The notes under the pieces were generated by a model. The model made no database searches. It was not told where the DNA came from and saw only the letters and a list, made by a program, of their open reading frames with translations. This document shows, one piece after another, positions 39,781-51,200 of a stretch of 64,000 bases of DNA. The position numbers were made by a program, and so were the translations under genes. Where the stretch lies: positions 1 to 64,000 of the forward strand of contig VXAA01000101.1 of assembly GCA_013399115.1 (NCBI GenBank). The letters run 5' to 3'. The DNA comes from Anseranas semipalmata. Taxonomy: Eukaryota; Chordata; Aves; Anseriformes; Anseranatidae. Position 1 is the first letter of the stretch. Every line of letters begins with the position of its first letter.

Positions 39781-42700
39781 CAGGTTAACAGTGTAGCTTG
39801 CTGAAGATGGCATTGAGGGGAAAAGCATTCCAGTCACCTAGTTGCCTGCCTGGTCCAATAAGCTCCGTTTCACCCAAATTATTCTCCATATTCTCTCACA
39901 CACACTTCAGCTAAAGGTGCTCATCAGTTATAGGAGCAACATGCTGGAAATGTATCTACTGCATAGCCTGCGTATGTCACGTATGGCAAGTTAGGGTGCC
40001 ATAAGTGAGGGGACATGCTTTGCTGGCTGAGATGCAGTAGCCCGTAACTCAGTAGGCAGACAGCTCAATAGCATAGCCAGGCATTCTGGCTTGCAAATGT
40101 GATTTGTCTTTGTACAAGCAGGGAAAGCAGAATGAATCAGGTGGGAGAGATCCCAAACTTGTCTCCTCTGCACAGCTAGTGCAAGCCAAGGTTCTCCGTT
40201 ATTATCAGTCTGTCTTCTGTCTTTTCTCTTCCATGAGCCTCCCTGCGATAAGATCAGATTGGGTCCCTATGCATAGCATGTGAAATGGTGTGCTGGGGCA
40301 TGTCCATGGATAAACATGGCGATGGCAATTATGTTATTTCTTGTCAGGCTTCCTCCTGTTACTTTGGGGTTTCACTTCCTATCCAAAGCGTGTTCACCAT
40401 GTAGGTGTTAGGTGTAGAAGATTAGCTGTCTACATCTGACTTTGAACACTCGTTACTTTCTACAGCACTGTCACAGGCAGTTGTGGGGTCTGAGTTCTGT
40501 TTTACACGTGTAAAAGAGCACGAAATGGCATGCATTTTTTTCCTTCATTTATAAAGGATTCAACCCCCCAAAGAATAAAACAGCCATTTCAATCTCTACT
40601 GCACTATAGAAGTGTTTTATTTAATTTTACTTTAAAAATGCATAAACATTTTCATTTCAGATGTATTCAGTATTTACTCAAAAGGCTGAAGCAGCTTTTT
40701 TGGGGAACATATAGCAGTACGATCTATAAATAAAAAAGAGGATTAATTAGGTGTTTATACAACAGACGGTCATTGAATTAAATAACACAGATTTTAGAAC
40801 CTGCATAAATATGCATTTTTCCTGAGAGCCCAGTAAAGAACTGTATAAAACACTAAACATGAAAGTCTGGAGGATGACATTAAAAAACAAACATAAATAA
40901 CAAGAGCACGAAGGTTCCCTTTCCAGGACTTACACAGTTCAACAGCAAATATCTGCTCCTCCAATCTTGTTTTGTTGGAGTTATTTCTGATTCATGACAG
41001 TTTAACTAGGAGCAGGCCCAAGGATAAAGTTTTGTTCTTTATAAATCATGCTGTTCTGCCTTTTTTTATTTTTGACTTGAATTGTTCTAACTTACCTGTC
41101 AGATCCTTGACAGTAAACTATATTAAACCATAGTTCCTGTTGGAGTTACCTGCTGCATATCTAGTCCTTGAATAACTAAATCACTCAAATTATGTGGAAA
41201 AAAAAAAAAGATGCCTATATGTGTTGGAATATATTAATCTTTTGCATATTTATTAGGCAAAAAGTCCAAGATTTAGTCCACCTTCCAGATAAGGATACAC
41301 AAAATATATGTATGTACAAAATGTGATGAATATTAGTGGTTAGGTTTAAGAAAGTATCCACTATTAAGATTAGGTTTTAACGGCCTGATTCCTTCTAGTT
41401 ATTTCCACTTAATTTTAATATTATCTTTTGCATGTCCTCTCCATTTCTCTTCCATATTTCAAAGCCCCAGTTTTACACAACAAATTAATTTGTGCTATAA
41501 TTATGTTCCCTTTACCTGACCAGCCATGTAATCTGACATCTTGAATAGTTGACATCTGAGCCAGGTGCTGTGGAAAAGCCACTCTGTCTCACCTACTGAA
41601 TGACGGTCATTTCCTTACTTGAACAAAATGACGACTTTTTTCCTGATAAACACACCATATGTATTAAACTGGCAGTTCTAATGCTGAGATTACGACCCCA
41701 TGAAATGGAAAAGCTGCTTTTTCTTTCTTCTTGCCTTTTTAATTCACTTTGTAAGCAGCCTATTCTAATTTTAGCTATGTAGAGCAAAAGCACCAGTTTA
41801 TGCCTCTAAATCTCTATATCTCAGTCAGGTTGACAATTATCAATGCCCACTCTTTTTTTTTTTCTTTCTTTTGGGTATTTTACTTATTACTTCAGGTCCT
41901 CCAATCATGTGAGACCAGAAACCATTTTTTTTATCATGAAAAGGAAACAAAAGGGTTTCTATACCTCATAACTGCAGGAAAAAAAAAAAAAAAAGATTTG
42001 AATCCATTATCTGTATACCTGATAAGCCTCTGAAAAGAACAAAATGAACTACAGTTGTGTCATGATTTTAACATATTGCTGTTTTTAAATTAAGCATATG
42101 ATACAGTTTGATTGAAACCTGGTTTTGGTGTTGGCAGAAAGGTTCCTCTGAGTCTTCTCTGGAAATGTGTGGGTGTCAGAGGAAGACCCCCTCCTGCCAT
42201 CCATCCCAAGTCTAAGAGTGCAAAGATTAGGCTGCTATGAGAAAGGGCGATGATCCAGTCTGTCTCTGGTGCACTCCCACAATCAAGGCCACTTTCCTCC
42301 AAGCAGATGAGAACTATGCTTGCTAAAAATAAAGCTCTGTCAATAGCTGAAAAGCAAGAAGGAACAATACTCTTATGCCCTCTAGAAACTGAGGATGGAA
42401 AAAGGGCAGGAGGGGGAGGAAGCATGGAAAAAAAAATGAGAAAAGCTGTACAGAGAAGTTAAAAGGGAAGCAAAGCAGGTGACCTACAAACCAGCTACTA
42501 CTCTTCAGGAAAGCAGTTTTGTCTTGGAAGTCAGAAGAGAAAGCATGACCAGTAGTAGATATGGAACATGCAGTAAATGTGAGCTACTCCTCTTGAGAAG
42601 AGCCTATAAATAAAACCTTTTTTTTTTGTTAAAAGAATAGACCAAATTCTGTTTTGCTTGATAGTGCTCACAAAACTTTCTAGGAACAGAGCTAAGGGGT

Positions 42701-44054
42701 GTTCAGAGCTGTTTTTAATATAGTTTTCATCACTTAATTTTAGGATTTTTCTTTCTTCTAACCCCTTTTTTCCCTTCCAGCAATAAAATGGGATTAGAGA
42801 AAGATAAACTAAAACCAGAAAAAAATATTTCAGAAGATTTGTATCCACATTTTTGTAACTTTTGAGGAAATATTGGAAGATTTTTATAAAAATATTTTCC
42901 TGAAAGTATTTGCATAGTTTGCAAAGTCCTGTTGGAGAAAGGATAAGTAAATAGATCTGGTACTAAAAATGCTCACAGGAGGGTGTGCACTGCCTGAAAT
43001 AAAAGCAGGGCACAGTGCTTTCTACTGCAGTATCTTAAGCAAAGGTGCCACAGTTAATACGGAAAAGTGGAAAGAAGCACGGATATGAAAGCACTTGCTG
43101 AAGACCTTCATTTTCTTGTGGAATTATGATAAGTTTCTAATTTAACTGAGGTTCTAACCCTGGAAAAAATGGAGTCATGGCATGAAGAGAAGTGATGAGA
43201 GCTGTGGCAGGCAGGTAATAAACCACTGCAAGTGCCAAATGCAAGGTGAGCTGGGACCACTGCCTCTTTTCACACATGTCATCATGCAGATGTCATCTGG
43301 TAACAAGTTGCTTAGCACTGGAGAGAGGGAAGGTTTTTTGTCTTAATTACACCAGGTCCAAAGTAGCACCATGGATTTCATTGACATTATTGTGTAATTA
43401 AAACGGTGGCTGAAGTAAAGGAGACTATACAGTCAAGATTCATATTTTATTACTTATGGAGACCACAAACTGTGGCCTGAGGTACTGGTTTGTGGAAGTG
43501 GAGGAAGATAATGTGGGCATACAATGGGGACCCCAGTGCAGAACGACTGTGTGGGGCAAGGGGAAGGGTGCGAGGACCACAGCATTGGTGTTCTGCTTTG
43601 GCAGGTGGGTCAAATTGAGGTATACTGCATTATAATGTGGATTATAATACAGAAGATGGAATAGCCTGAGGATCTTTGGATAAATATGTCTATAAATGCC
43701 ATTAGAGATATGTTAATAGCCATAGAGGAACTCAGTGCTGTGGCTAGACCTAAGACTTAAATAGACCACACCTAAATTTCTGAAGTGTAAATGCCAAATG
43801 AGCCCAAAGAGCAAGAAAAGAACTGTAAACTGACCACTGAATGACCTCCAATTTACAAAACTGAAACCATGAAACCAGTTGGTAAAAGAGTTTGGGAGAA
43901 ATCAAAACCAATGTGGTCTTTCAGTCTTTTCAGGTCTTTTCACCTTCAAACCAACCAAGTTACCCTTCTCTGTCACTAGAAACAGTACTTGGGCAAAAGA
44001 AGAAGAGAACCATGGAGTATTTAGGAGAAATATTGGTAACTAATTCAGGTTTTG

Positions 44055-44092
44055 TAGTTTTTTGTTTGTTTGTTTGTTTTGTTTTGTTTTTG
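44055..44092. repeat. GTTT/GTTTT microsatellite beside a CR1 remnant
   Basis: Repeated GTTT and GTTTT units end a few bases before the CR1 3'-end remnant that begins near 44098. The CR1 is on the minus strand, so this tract lies just downstream of the CR1 3' end. Confidence 0.85.
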
Positions 44093-44097
44093 ATTCC

Positions 44098-44165
44098 ATG
44101 TAATCATAGGAGATGGTCTGGCGGAGGGCTAAATAGATCATCTAATCCTTTTCCACATCCATAGA
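44098..44165 (-). mobile_element. Old CR1 3'-end remnant
   Basis: The plus strand reads AATCATAGGAGATGGTCTGG and then AGATCATCTAATCC. This is the reverse complement of the CR1 3' terminus, which usually reads AATCATAGAATGGTTTGG and, further on, AGATCATCTAGTCC. About 60 bp are alignable, with several substitutions and a few extra bases, so the insertion is old and heavily 5'-truncated. No coding sequence remains. Confidence 0.6.
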
Positions 44166-44699
44166 AACATCTCAGTACCAGAAAATATCTATTATATTTG
44201 ATTTCCAGCTTTCTCAGAACCATATACTACTAAATAACTTTAGGGAGTCTGCATTCTGAATTTCAAGCTGGGGCACAGAGAGACAGAAAATCAAGCAATT
44301 GCATTATCTTTTGGAATAGATATCACATCTTTCAAATATTGCAGAAATGTGCTCTGGCAGAGCAAGGCACTGGAACCTAAACTGTCTCTTCAGTTTGTCC
44401 ATTTAATGGATTAAGGGCACACCAAGGTTCATGCCTACCACATGGTTTCTTTCATTACTAAGAACTGCTCTTATCAGGAAAATGCTAACATTTACTTAGC
44501 ACCAGTAATACAAACAGAAAACACTGTTCACAGCCCAGAAAGACTGGTTACTTGGCTGTTGTCTCCAACGGCCAGCTGAGTGACAGCTTCCAGGATAGGG
44601 ATGAGCATGCTGCGGGATAGAGGCAGAGCAGGGATCTTCTTATGCCCTGCAGAGAAGTCTAAAGGGGAATGGGATTTGCTTCTTGAAGTCCAAAAAAGG

Positions 44700-44730
44700 C
44701 AAATAAATAAATAAATAAATAAATAAAAAT
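44700..44730. repeat. AAAT microsatellite
   Basis: Seven uninterrupted AAAT units ending in an A run. Confidence 0.95.
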
Positions 44731-46454
44731 TGTGATTATATGTAGATTCTTTTTTGTCCAAGCAGCTAATACTTTGGTAATATGCCTGCATATTTTTGGC
44801 TGAATTGAATGCTACTTGGTGTTATTCCTGGAGGAATTTTATCAGTAAAAACATTCTTTCCTGTGCGAGAATTGAGACATCTCTAGGACAGTGATTGCTG
44901 AATAGAAGACCCATAAAAACCCATTCACAGCCAAATACAGTATTAATTCATACCTCCTGAGAGGTAACTAAACATATGCTTTGGTAGCATCAAGTGGGGA
45001 GCAACAGGAGGAACTCTTAAGATCTCCCTTGATTATCTGAGATCTTTCTCCTGTATCAAAACATAACCTTTGTTTTGCCCACTGAGAAATCCTTTTGGCA
45101 TTTCACACCACCTCTGAGTACCTTGCCCCAAGGCTTTGCAAAACTCCTCCTCCCAGCCAGCTTTGAAATTGTGCAAATTCTGCACAGTATCTTGGGGAAT
45201 GGAAATAATTTGTTTGTCCATTTGCACTTACTGCAGATCAGACAAGGCTCCCCAGTCAGGGCTCTGGGCAGAGTTTTCCTATGCAAATTCCAGCAAAGTG
45301 AACATCTTTCGTGCTAAATATTCCTGCACAGTACACATGTTATTCCCCTGTCAAAAACAGTTTGTGCTGAAGTGCCTGGTTGTTGTAAACAGGGAAGAAG
45401 GAAAATGACTTCAGGGAAAGGTTTGTGCACACACACACATGCAGCTTTGCGAGCAGCTCTGATTGAAGCCGTAGGCAAACCAGCAGTTTAAATCTGTCTT
45501 TGGAGGCTGTAGACCAAAGAGACCTAAACAGCACAGGAAACTTAAGACGTTATCAAACAGATGTGGTTTAATATTGCTACATCTGTTGGCAGATATACCG
45601 AATGTGAGAAGATAGGGCACCTGATAATAGCAGCCTGGGAGGGGCGAAGCCACAGGCAGTGAAGGCTGAATGTCAGGGACGTGATGCCCGAGGCAGGTGT
45701 CTGTGGGCATGAAGTGAACTCTCCCTGTTCAGTCTGCCAGCTTGACAACATTTGTTTCTGTAGACAGAAAAAGTATTTCCTCAAGAGATGCTGCAGTCAT
45801 CTAGCAGGGTTCATCCTGCAGGTACAGTGAAACACAAAATTACTGCATCAAATTAGCAGAGGGTTAAAAAGTGGAAGTCAGCATTTTCATGATTGTGTAC
45901 AGGTTTAGGAGGGCTCCATTTCTGCATGGTCAGCCTGAGACAAATAAGAGCTCAGATGCTTAAGGACTGACCCCCCCCTCCTTAGATGTTCCAGCTTTTC
46001 AGGGTTTTCCATCCTCATTAAAAAAAAAACTACAGGCATTAGTTCTTTTGTGTACTGAACATCTACAAATTAAGTTCCACTGTCACCATCAACTTCTTCT
46101 AAAAAGTCACTTCCAGATTCCACCTTTATGCTTTACGTTTGGCAGCTCCATCCAGCTAGCCAGATGTGCTAGTGCCAGAGAGAACTGTCATCTCAAATTC
46201 ACTTCTATTTTCACTCAGCCGTGTTTTTTTTTTTTTTTAATTAATAATTAGCCCTAATATTTAGGACTGTATTCAAATAGGATCTTCAAAAAGACAGCAT
46301 CAACAATGGATTTTTCATTTTTGAAATGCCATATGCAGTGAGTTTTTAATAAGATCTTCCTGAGCTTCTGTGGGTTACTCTGTTGCTAACTTATTCCTAA
46401 TTTATTGCTACTTTATATGCATAATCGTTTAAAAAAGAAGCTACACGAAGATTA

Positions 46455-46485
46455 TTTTCAGGAACATAACATAGGTTCCTGAAAA
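46455..46485. repeat. Perfect hairpin, 11-bp stem
   Basis: TTTTCAGGAAC (46455-46465), loop ATAACATAG, GTTCCTGAAAA (46475-46485). No RNA family is recognised. The arms contain an interferon/STAT-like TTC...GAA half-site arrangement, but that is a weak motif. Confidence 0.8.
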
Positions 46486-48243
46486 AGATAAGTTTGTGTA
46501 AATAATCCCACTCTTTGTTTTTTAGATATCAGCTAGAAAGTGTCTTCTCTCATGTTCAGTCCACAAGACTAAAAGAAAAAAAAAAAGCCTGCCTACTTTG
46601 TTCTGGCTACTATTGTGGATTGTAATAATTATTTTGGTAAGAGAGGGTGAAAAAAGAGGAGAAATTCTACCTGGTGAGGAAGAGACTTTAAACATCACTA
46701 TCTGCTTTAAAGTGAAAAATTTCAGATATGAAGAAGGAAAAAAATAAAAAACTTTTCTCTTTGGGTCAGCTAATTACTGAATCTGTCTGAAATAAAAGCT
46801 GTAACTGCCCAACAAGACTTCTGATTATTGTGCAGAGGAATTAAGATTAGAAATCCCAGTGTCTATGCTGGCTTGGCAAAATTTGAGCTGTATTTTACAA
46901 CAAAATGCAGGACCTTTCACCTTCACCTTACCCTGGTAGCAAGAAAGCAGCCTCGCCTCTGCAGTTTCTTTCACCATACCCCTCATCAGGGCCTGGAGTC
47001 TCTTCAGATACTTCCTAGAGAAAAGCACCAGCATTTGGTATCACCTGCTGCTGCTGCTGTGATTTGCAGACAGGAGGAAAGGCTCTGGCTCACACTCACT
47101 TTGCACCAGCAACCACTTCAGTAAACTGAGGCCTGTTTGTAAGGCACGACCATGTGCTGGTGGATACCCAGCTCGGCTCTGGGCAGCCCGATTCACTCCC
47201 AGAGTGGTATGGCCATGCTAGCACAGTAAATTCAGTAAAACTAGAGTGGTTGCCATCTGTAGAAATACCTGTGTTTGCTGTGAATGAGCCATAGGTTCTG
47301 TGGGTCCTGGATACCCTATGGCTACATCAACACGCCACTCTGCCTAGTGTAAGTACCCCTCGTCTCCTTCTGGCGTGGAGCTAGCTCATCCAGAAAAGGC
47401 TCAGATTCTTCATGTCTTAAGCGTGAGCTCAGCTTGCTTCCTTCTACTCAAAAGGACATTTAATTTAAAATCAAATATAAATTCATTGTATTAACATAAG
47501 TATTTTTATTCAATTATTTTCTGGTACTTTATTTAAATACAGCTTGAGTATTTTGTATATTGTATTGGCAGATATCTAAATGATTTCCTCCTGTCTTTGA
47601 ACGTGAACATATGATCGTACTTTCAGAAGCAGTGAAATCTTTTTTATGTAGCTCTTCCTTCTTCCTCCTGTTCTTCCATAGCTTCCTATATCTGTGAAAC
47701 ACAGACAGTGTTGTACATAGGCTTTCTCAGTGCCAAGGAGAGATAGGGATTGGAGGAAGATGAATTAACTGGAGCTCAGTTGAAATAAGACTAAAATTAT
47801 GTCATTTAAATATTCAGTTTATTTCAAAGACAGAGAAGAGCAACTATTATTGTAGTGAGGCAAGATGCATTGCGAGAAATACAGAAAGCATCACTGGTCT
47901 TTGCCCAGCATAAATGACTTTTGCTTGTAAGTTCTAAAAATATACCTGATATAATCATAGAAACAATTATAAGTTTACCTTATAAGAGCCAGTAACATAA
48001 ATCAGAGCATTTTCTACAATTTCACTGTCTTGAAGCTTACACTGAGTCTTGTGTTGCATTGCTAGTTCAGCCAAATTTCCCAGTGAAGTCAGGGAAGTTT
48101 TAAGGCATGAAGGAATACATGACTGGCTCTTCAGGACACATCAATTTTGATGTGAAGTGAGAAAAAGACTCCTGCTGAGAATATAACCATTAACCTCGTG
48201 CTTTGATATTGACAGGCAACTTTAGCATTTAGCCACTAGGCAG

Positions 48244-48280
48244 AGAACGGAGCGGCCGCAGCTCTGAGAAGTCGGTGAAG
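48244..48280 (+). other. Exon-like 37-bp segment in a CpG-rich spot
   Basis: The segment lies between an AG acceptor (CACTAGGCAG, ending 48243) and a GT donor (GAAG followed by GTAATGAG at 48281). One frame is open across it and reads ERSGRSSEKSVK; the other two contain stops. It contains the NotI site GCGGCCGC (48251-48258). Five CpGs fall within about 50 bp in otherwise CpG-depleted DNA, with a few more up to about 48380. It could be a microexon, a non-coding first exon next to a small CpG-rich promoter, or chance. I recognise no protein and see no partner exon. Confidence 0.2.
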
Positions 48281-51200
48281 GTAATGAGAATTAGCGGGGA
48301 GCAGCTTGCTGTGCTCAAGTACTGCTCCCTCCCCGGCCCCCTTTGCTGAGCCTCATCCCTGCTTGCACCTCGCAGGGCAACGTGGGCAGCTCTTGGTGCT
48401 TACAGTCTGCAGCTCTGACAGACCCCTGTCCCCAGGGGTACTTATGCTTGAAATGGAAAACCAGAAAACAAATAGCTACTGAGATGAGGAAGAGGCGATG
48501 AGAAAGCCAGAGCCCTGGGCTACTGCTAGCCAGTATCAATGGGAGTCAGACCAATAACCTGAAAAACAACTGTTCTGGCGTAAATTCAATTAAGGTCTTC
48601 GCAGGGAGCCAGGGTGGAGCGTTCAGGGCTTGCGTGGGGATGTGTGATAGTTTTGTTTCCCATTGCTCGGAAAATATATGTTGTTGTGTTCTGCTACAAG
48701 CAACCACAGGCTCCAATGAAATTATAAGAAGGAATAAAAGTAAATTTGGAAGGATTCAGTAATGAAAAATGACACAAAGGAGCTCTGGGAATTTGCAAGT
48801 GGGAGTGAAACAGGATTGTGCTTGCACTGCCTGCAGTAGCCATGTGTGCCTTTTGTCTGTGTTGGTGCAAGCTGCTCTCACTTACCCTGCTGCAATTTGA
48901 GAGGCCCACTGATGAAGCCAATGCACTTACAAAAGTGTAAATCCAGTGACAGAGAAAAATTAGGAGCTATTATTGTGACACACATTGGGAAAGTATGTTT
49001 ACAGTGAATATAAACAGAGATAACTGTTGAATATGGTTGTTTCTGGAAAAGTTTTGCCTGTGCACTGTTTGCCCAAGCAATATCCTGCTTATAGACTGAG
49101 AGCTTATCTAATGAAATCAGTTCCTGTTTATCTTCAGTTTCTGATCTGTCTCTCTGTATTGTGATGGTCTGGTTTCGCATTTTCAGGCGAGTACTATACA
49201 AGTGTTTTGTCTAAGCCCGCTCCTTTTGTTTGTCATTCCTGGGCCTGCTCAGAGCTCTGTCCCAGCTCCAACCTGCCCAGGCTTCCTTCTAGCACTCATC
49301 AGTACTTCTTACTGAAATCATACTTTTCTCCAAAGGTTCTGCCAAGCTAGACACTTTAAAAGCTATTTTAAACTAACTGCATTCTTTGGGCTTTGCTCTT
49401 CTTTTAATTCCCATGTTTGACTGATTTATTTCCCTTGTACCTTTCTGTCAGCTTACTGTTTATTAACTTCTTACTTGCCTTAGACCTGCTGCTTGTTCCT
49501 TTGGCATTTTTCAGCTTTCTGCTTTCTCTTTGTGGGCAGCCGTATCATCTAGGGCTGGGATGGCAGCAGATGCCTCCTCTGGTATCACCCACTTCTGTCC
49601 AAATGGTTGACCTTAAGTCTTCCAAAATAAAAAATTATCTGAGAGAGTTTTCCCCTTTCCACAGTTTCCAGCTAATGCTGCAGTGTTTATCTTGCAATGC
49701 CGTAACTGGCCTTAGCCGCCTTCTCTCTGTCCCCTTCAACTACGAGTTTATGCATCGAGTTTAACACTCCTTGAGGCAGGGCAGCAGGGCCCTCTGATAT
49801 TGCAGTAAAGTGCCATATTCCAGAGTATAAAGAACAAAAACAACAATAAAATGCTAATAAAAAGACTATTCGTTACTGAAGTAGGATTGGGATCGGGTTT
49901 CAAATGGGTGATCTCCAGATACAACTCAGCTATCACAAGAAAAGATGTTAATGAATGCAAAGGTTTTATTTTTCCCAACTCAGCACATAACCAAAGTTTC
50001 ACCGGGGTGACAAGAGATGCTGTACTGCAGGGTTTTTTTCACTTAACTGTAAAGCCAAGTTTATGACTGCTTATGGTCACTAATGTGTCCTGGCATACTT
50101 CCAAGTGTTGGATCATTAACCTTGCTGTCAGAGCTAAAATCCACTTATATAATTACATTATCTTGCAGTTTCACTTGCAAAAAAAAAAAAGAAAAAGTTC
50201 TTTCTTCCCCTTCCTTCAAGAGAGAAAATGTGTGGAGCTGCTGTAACAGAAAGGTGACCTGGCTCTTGCTTTACCTTCTCCACTGTTTTTTTAAACACAG
50301 TAATAGATCTAATCCTGCATCTCCTCTCCTTACTCTCTTTGATTCTGTAGCTAAGTCACAGAATTCAACTTAATACGTTTTCCATCCTTATTCTGCACCC
50401 ACGACCATATTCCAGAGAGGTGTTAAGCCAGGTGAGTGGCAGCTTTCATGTTTGTTGCTTTCTCCTTTTTTGGCTTCTAACCAGGCAAAAAGTTATGGAA
50501 AGAGGGAAGCGTTATGATTTGCTGTGAGAGGCTCTGGGGTTTACCTTTGAAGACAAGGTCAGAGCACCTTTTAGTCTTCAGAAAAGATAACAAGAGCGTT
50601 TAAGGTGGTTCTTACTGTATGAGTGAGAATTTTTATGTGATATTTTTGATACTGTTTTTCTTCATATTTTCCCCCAATGCTTAGCATATTCCCCAGTAAT
50701 TTAGTACTTTCTGTCATCCATACAATACTGTACCGTGATTTAATGGGATACTCATACCTGGAGAGTGACCCCATCAGTTAAACGAACAGCTCTGCGGTGC
50801 AGGCAGGCAGCAGAAAGCAACTCACATGCAATCAGCAGTGTGCGTGCTTGCAGGTTTAAATTGCAATTATGCTTTGAAATTTGTACCTGTGGAAGCAACA
50901 CTGTGAGAGTTTGGAGCATCTGCTCCCAAAGTTGTCAGAGGCAAAGTGTTCTGTGAGTTTTCTAATAGTCAGTGCTTTCAGCTACTGCCAGTGCTAGTAT
51001 CTGAAAATCCATGTTTATTCTGTTTGGTAAAGATAACTTCATGTGTAACAAAAATTCTAGCAAGGCAAAATCTTTCCTCATTTACATTTTTGCAACTTCA
51101 TTGCCATGAGATGCCTCGATTCCCATCACATTTATTTTTACTGTATATCCCCGAAGGGATGTAGACAGTGGAACTGCACAGGTGCCATGGAGGCACATCT

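Larger units (their letters stand above)
32663..44054. other. AT-rich unique non-coding DNA
   Basis: No gene is supported. The longest frame (171 codons, 35721-36236 minus) spans a polypurine tract and locally duplicated sequence and carries no recognisable domain. Visible items are the degenerate tandem repeat at 35211-35375, the polypurine tract at 35835-35869, three copies of GGAAATGACTTG within about 35912-35970, A18 at 37989-38006, a CT tract at 38245-38270, A21 at 39760-39780 and A16 at 41979-41994. Positions 38860-39060 read like a conserved non-coding element by texture, but this is unproven. Positions 42090-42440 are more GC-rich, with overlapping frames and no identifiable protein. 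Confidence 0.55.

Noticed and set aside
42090..42425. 111-codon minus-strand frame with proline-rich start
   Set aside because: No domain and no splice signals of quality; the start lies in a purine-rich low-complexity patch.
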